Shown here: piece after piece, positions 3,389 to 6,510 of the stretch | How the letters are laid out: the number at the start of each line of letters is the position of its first letter | Position numbering within the stretch: the stretch's first letter is position 1 | Source: an uncultured Deinococcales bacterium | GTDB taxonomy: Bacteria > Deinococcota > Deinococci > Deinococcales > Trueperaceae | Assembly (NCBI GenBank): GCA_937934635.1 | Contig: CALGZD010000350.1 | Location: 1-6,510 of the forward strand | DNA: 6,510 bases | Direction: 5' to 3' | The notes under the pieces: generated by a model | Database searches by the model: none | Seen by the model: the letters and a program-made list of their open reading frames with translations, nothing else | Told to the model about the DNA's origin: nothing | Position numbers and translations under genes: made by a program

Positions 3389-5889
3389 TTAGTGTTTTGA
3401 TTTATAAAAATTGGATCGTTATTAGGTGTTCCATAAACTGTAATTGTGTTTCCATAATCAACATGTCCTAAACCAATAATAAGCTTAGTGCCATCTGAGC
3501 TAAAGGCTAGAGAGTATGGCTCAGGGGCATTAACAAGGTTCTTAAACTGCTTTACTAAAACCCCATCACTAACACGCCATAAGCTAATTTCTTCTCTATA
3601 ATTATAACTATCTGCATCTATTGGAAATTGATTTGATATAGAAATAAATTCCCCATTTGGACTTAAGTCGGTTCTTGTGATAAAGCCGTTGTTTACAGTA
3701 ACGGTTTGCTCTAATAGACCACTTTCAGTGTTCCAAATTTGGACTTCTGTATTTGAAATTATAAAAGCAACTCTTTGATTATCTGAACTGAAGTTTATGC
3801 TGTCAGACCAACGGACAGCTGTAAATGCAGAATTTGTGTTTAGTGTATGTACTTTTTGAAGTAAATCGAGATTCCAAAGTTCACTTTGATTTGTTGTGCC
3901 ATCTCGTAGAAGTAGCAGCTTACCGTCATGACTTACCCGACCTTCTGTATCTAAAAAAGACTTAAGATTTTGACCATCAGAAGTATTCCATAAGTCGACA
4001 GTACTATCATCAGATTGATAATGCTTTTGCCCACTAGTAATTAAGATGGAATTATCCGAATTATAGGCAGTGTAACTAAGGGGACTATATGTTGCTAAAG
4101 GGTAAGTTATTCTTTGTTTTGTTTCTGTATCCCATTGACTCGAGCCCATACTAAATCTTGTTCCATCAGAGCTGAAGCCATACTTTCCTGAAGTATCTGT
4201 AATTTCATAAAGCCATTGACCAGTTTCAAGATTCCAAAAATCCACCCATTGTCTTATTGGATTAGAGAAACTATCAGTTCTAATTGTAGCGATGGATGTA
4301 TTGTCTGGGTTGAAGTACATTGAACTTATAGTAGTAGGGACTTGATTTATGATTTTGGTTAATAGCTTTCCTTCTGAGAAATTCCATATGTTTACTGGTC
4401 CCAAACCATCGTGACTTGATGCTAGAAGGGTACTATCTTTGTTTAATGTAAAGGTTGCATGGTCGCTTGTGCCAGATGTATAACTTGCAAGTTCAGCACC
4501 ATCACTTATTTGGAATAACCTAAACATATCGTCGTATTTTTGATCTGCAATTGTACTTTTTAAGGTGGCTGCTAGAATAGTTTTGTTATCAGGCATAAAT
4601 ACTAATCCATAAGGATTGTCATAGGAATTAGCATATCGGTAAAATTTATCTATAGTAACTCTTTTAAGCATTTTTCCATCACTAAGTTGATATATCGAAT
4701 TTTCATTTCCTATGTTTATGTGAAACATAGTTCCATCAGAGCTAAAGGTTATAGAGTCAAAATTTGTGTTTAAGGAATAGCGTAATTGACCATCGTTGAC
4801 ATTTCGGACTTCCCACTTTGGTACGCTAAATACAAGATCACCAGTTTCAGTGAATACTGTTTTTCCATCAGGGCTGAAAACCATGTTTGATCGATGAGAG
4901 CTAATACTACCGTCAGGTATTGGAAAAGTGTGTAGCAGTTTACCCATGTTTAAATCTGCAATCTGGACACTATCTTTTGATTGCATCGCAAAAGTGTTTT
5001 TTATAGGATCTGTGGCAACGTAAAAACCATCGTCCCCACTATAGTTGTATTGTTTTGTGAATGAGTTTAGTAACTTCCCATCACTAACACGCCACAGTTT
5101 TACATTTGCAGTTGGTTTTTCTGAATACTGAGCTACATGTTGAAATATAAGTAGATTCGAATTAGAGGCATTAAAGGTAATATTTTCTAGCTCCCAATTC
5201 TTTATTGAAGAATCTGGGATGGTTTGAAGTAACTTATCATCACTTGTTTGGCGGATTTCTATTATACTCTTTTCTTGCACCCATGAAATAATAGCAAAAA
5301 TGCTGTGGTCAGGGCTAAAGATAGGACCACGAATTGAATTATGGGAGTTTTGACTATAGTTAGTTAGATATTTATTTCTTTCAAAGAAAAGCTTACCACT
5401 TTGAGTGTGAAATATGGATTCTTGACCGTATAAGTATTTTCCATCTTCACTAAAACCAGAGACCTTCTCTTCTAGTGTGTACAAGAGTTGCTGGCTATTA
5501 ATATCCCAAATGGAAGAACCACCTAAAGTATTGTTATCCACTATTAGGTTGCCGTTAGGACTAATAATTACGTCTTGACGACCATCTAAAACAATTGTTT
5601 TGATTCGTTCGCCAGTGTAGGCATTGATTAAATGTACGTATGAGTTTTTTTGTTGAGTAAGAATACCTTGTGAAGATACGGACCATATCTTTCCAAGGTT
5701 GCTTTCATGTCCAGAAAGTGTTTGGATAACTTTAAGTTCTGGTATGGGAAGCGTTGGCTCAGTAGGTGTTTCTATAATTATAGGTGGTTCAGGTGAAGTT
5801 GGATCTGGGGTTGTGGGTTTTGGATTGCCGCAACTACTCAATAAAGTTATGACTAGTATAAGAATAGTGGATATCTTTATTACATACAT
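3385..5889 (-). CDS. Lipoprotein with about 16 WD40/beta-propeller-type repeats
   Basis: The 834-residue product starts with a lipoprotein signal peptide: MYVIK, a hydrophobic core and a lipobox LSSC with Cys20 as the acylation site. A Pro/Thr/Glu-rich linker (about 21-52) follows. The rest is a repeat array with a period of about 45 residues, each unit carrying an (F/L)SxDG-like turn and then a W-x-SDG-K-L-like strand. I count about 16 turns, near residues 110, 147, 191, 239, 294, 338, 382, 431, 482, 526, 572, 609, 653, 700, 742 and 797, enough for two seven- or eight-bladed propellers. It should be anchored outside the cytoplasmic membrane and act as a binding scaffold; no catalytic motif is evident and the ligand is unknown. 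The start is fixed by AAGGGA 6 bases upstream. Base composition looks more AT-rich than in trmFO. Confidence 0.88.
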   Translation of the reverse strand: MYVIKISTILILVITLLSSCGNPKPTTPDPTSPEPPIIIETPTEPTLPIPELKVIQTLSGHESNLGKIWSVSSQGILTQQKNSYVHLINAYTGERIKTIVLDGRQDVIISPNGNLIVDNNTLGGSSIWDINSQQLLYTLEEKVSGFSEDGKYLYGQESIFHTQSGKLFFERNKYLTNYSQNSHNSIRGPIFSPDHSIFAIISWVQEKSIIEIRQTSDDKLLQTIPDSSIKNWELENITFNASNSNLLIFQHVAQYSEKPTANVKLWRVSDGKLLNSFTKQYNYSGDDGFYVATDPIKNTFAMQSKDSVQIADLNMGKLLHTFPIPDGSISSHRSNMVFSPDGKTVFTETGDLVFSVPKWEVRNVNDGQLRYSLNTNFDSITFSSDGTMFHINIGNENSIYQLSDGKMLKRVTIDKFYRYANSYDNPYGLVFMPDNKTILAATLKSTIADQKYDDMFRLFQISDGAELASYTSGTSDHATFTLNKDSTLLASSHDGLGPVNIWNFSEGKLLTKIINQVPTTISSMYFNPDNTSIATIRTDSFSNPIRQWVDFWNLETGQWLYEITDTSGKYGFSSDGTRFSMGSSQWDTETKQRITYPLATYSPLSYTAYNSDNSILITSGQKHYQSDDSTVDLWNTSDGQNLKSFLDTEGRVSHDGKLLLLRDGTTNQSELWNLDLLQKVHTLNTNSAFTAVRWSDSINFSSDNQRVAFIISNTEVQIWNTESGLLEQTVTVNNGFITRTDLSPNGEFISISNQFPIDADSYNYREEISLWRVSDGVLVKQFKNLVNAPEPYSLAFSSDGTKLIIGLGHVDYGNTITVYGTPNNDPIFINQNTN
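3562..5094. repeat. Dispersed intragenic repeat within the lipoprotein gene
   Basis: An identical 18-base stretch (CCCATCACTAACACGCCA on the plus strand) occurs at 3562-3579 and 5077-5094, exactly 1515 bases (505 codons) apart, encoding WRVSDG at residues 771-776 and 266-271. Shorter near-copies of the FSSDGT-encoding sequence (CCATCAGAGCTAAAG and variants) occur near 3490, 4162 and 4733. These are the DNA traces of blade duplication or conversion. Confidence 0.6.
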
Positions 5890-5895
5890 GGCTCA

Positions 5896-5901
5896 TCCCT
5901 T
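5896..5901 (-). promoter_or_regulatory. Ribosome binding site of the beta-propeller lipoprotein gene
   Basis: On the minus strand AAGGGA lies 6 bases upstream of the ATG at 5889. It supports that start, which also gives a complete lipoprotein signal peptide. The remaining 5902-6003 is very AT-rich; I could not pick a convincing -35/-10 pair in it. Confidence 0.65.
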
Positions 5902-6003
5902 ATGAAAAATATGATTTCAACCTTTAGAATTTATATTTTAAAGTGCGATATTAATGTGTATACTATACCCTATAATTGAGGGTTTTGATGAAATAGCACT
6001 AAC

Positions 6004-6510
6004 TTAGAGTTTACTGACGTTTTCTATCAATCGATTAAGTGCTTTAAACCCAACCTCTAGACTTTTTGGATCCATCCACTCACTTAGCCTATGTGCATCT
6101 CCCCCATAGTAAACTCCAAAACAAACAGCAGGAATGCCTTGTGCAAGTGCAGCGTTCGCATCGGTACTGCTCGCCATAAGCTCTACTTTTGGCACTAAAC
6201 CTTTAAGTGCTGCTTTTGAAGCATTGACTAAGGCAAGATTATCAACTACACCTACAGGTCTATCGCCTATTTTTTTAATATCAAGCGTTGCGTTATGGTT
6301 TTTGGCAACTTGATTGATAATGTCTAATGCTTGTTTTTCAAGTGTGTCTAATGCAGTGCTAGCTACACTACGTAAGTCAAGATTGAATTCAGCATTTTCT
6401 GCAATGGCATTGATACTCGTACCACCACTAATTTGACCAATGTTGTAGCTACAGCGTGGATTTATGGGAATATGCATTTGGTTCAGTTTTGCGATGATGT
6501 CGCCAAGTGT
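6004..6510 (-). CDS. M20-family metallopeptidase, tripeptidase T-like (5' end off window)
   Basis: The C-terminal 168 residues are visible; the frame stays open to the window edge, so the N-terminus, with most zinc ligands and the catalytic Glu, lies outside. The visible part begins in the lid (dimerisation) domain, with the characteristic GGTSINAIAENAEFNLDLRS stretch at visible residues 29-47 or so. The sequence then returns to the catalytic domain with SSTDAN (114-119), GIPAVCFG and GGDAHRLSEW (137-146), whose His140 is the expected C-terminal zinc ligand. The STDAN and AH..EW motifs fit PepT-like di- or tripeptidases better than ArgE or DapE, but the substrate is an inference. Family enzymes are cytoplasmic di-zinc hydrolases of small peptides or acylated amino acids. 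The gene ends 114 bases before the lipoprotein start on the same strand, with no clear terminator between them. Confidence 0.88.
   Translation of the reverse strand, partial: TLGDIIAKLNQMHIPINPRCSYNIGQISGGTSINAIAENAEFNLDLRSVASTALDTLEKQALDIINQVAKNHNATLDIKKIGDRPVGVVDNLALVNASKAALKGLVPKVELMASSTDANAALAQGIPAVCFGVYYGGDAHRLSEWMDPKSLEVGFKALNRLIENVSKL

Noticed and set aside
5699..5905. 68-codon plus-strand ORF rich in Gly, Ser and Val
   Set aside because: It is the antisense of the Pro/Thr-rich linker and signal-peptide codons of the lipoprotein gene; its composition is a by-product.
5955..5985. Hairpin ACCCT/AGGGT followed by TTTT between the peptidase and lipoprotein genes
   Set aside because: The T-run is on the plus strand, where no gene ends; on the minus strand, which carries both genes, no T-tract follows. 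The stem is only 5 bp.

Overview
This AT-rich window of about 6.5 kb holds six protein-coding genes: two are cut by the window edges, four are complete. The host is most likely a low-GC member of the Deinococcota. The support for this is the TrmFO protein, whose CSNSLGG...ETNAKGLLQAEM block, HDWEK.EFFE.C segment and PPEESMLGGLVR.LATAN tail read like Thermus/Deinococcus TrmFO and not like the Bacillus type (CSNSLRSN...). Two start codons without a Shine-Dalgarno site but with a TANNNT box just upstream would also fit that phylum, where leaderless genes are common. The placement rests on recall of these sequences, not on a search.

Layout, left to right. Bases 1-510 (+) are the C-terminal part of a HAD-superfamily hydrolase resembling haloacid dehalogenase type II. 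Bases 511-798 contain no gene but hold a folded, imperfectly palindromic element (about 543-712) that looks like a small non-autonomous mobile or repeat element. Bases 799-2112 (+) encode TrmFO, the folate/FAD-dependent tRNA m5U54 methyltransferase. Bases 2113-2569 contain no confident gene but are dense in signals: a 17-bp-stem inverted repeat, a tRNA-sized nested fold, a good sigma70-type promoter whose -10 is flanked by an 8-bp inverted repeat, and a rho-independent terminator that begins only a few bases after the predicted transcription start. This leads into two tandem single-domain VOC (glyoxalase/bleomycin-resistance fold) genes at 2570-2956 and 2975-3388 (+).

On the minus strand, a long lipoprotein with about 16 beta-propeller repeats (3385-5889) converges on the second VOC gene; the two stop codons share one CTAG tetranucleotide. 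Upstream of it, also on the minus strand, lies the C-terminal part of an M20-family metallopeptidase resembling tripeptidase T (6004-6510).

The genes do not form an evident pathway: the window reads as chromosomal housekeeping and stress or detoxification genes plus one surface lipoprotein. The tandem VOC genes are the only likely operon. The most interesting content is in the two intergenic regions. I see no rRNA, convincing tRNA, CRISPR array, transposase or phage gene.
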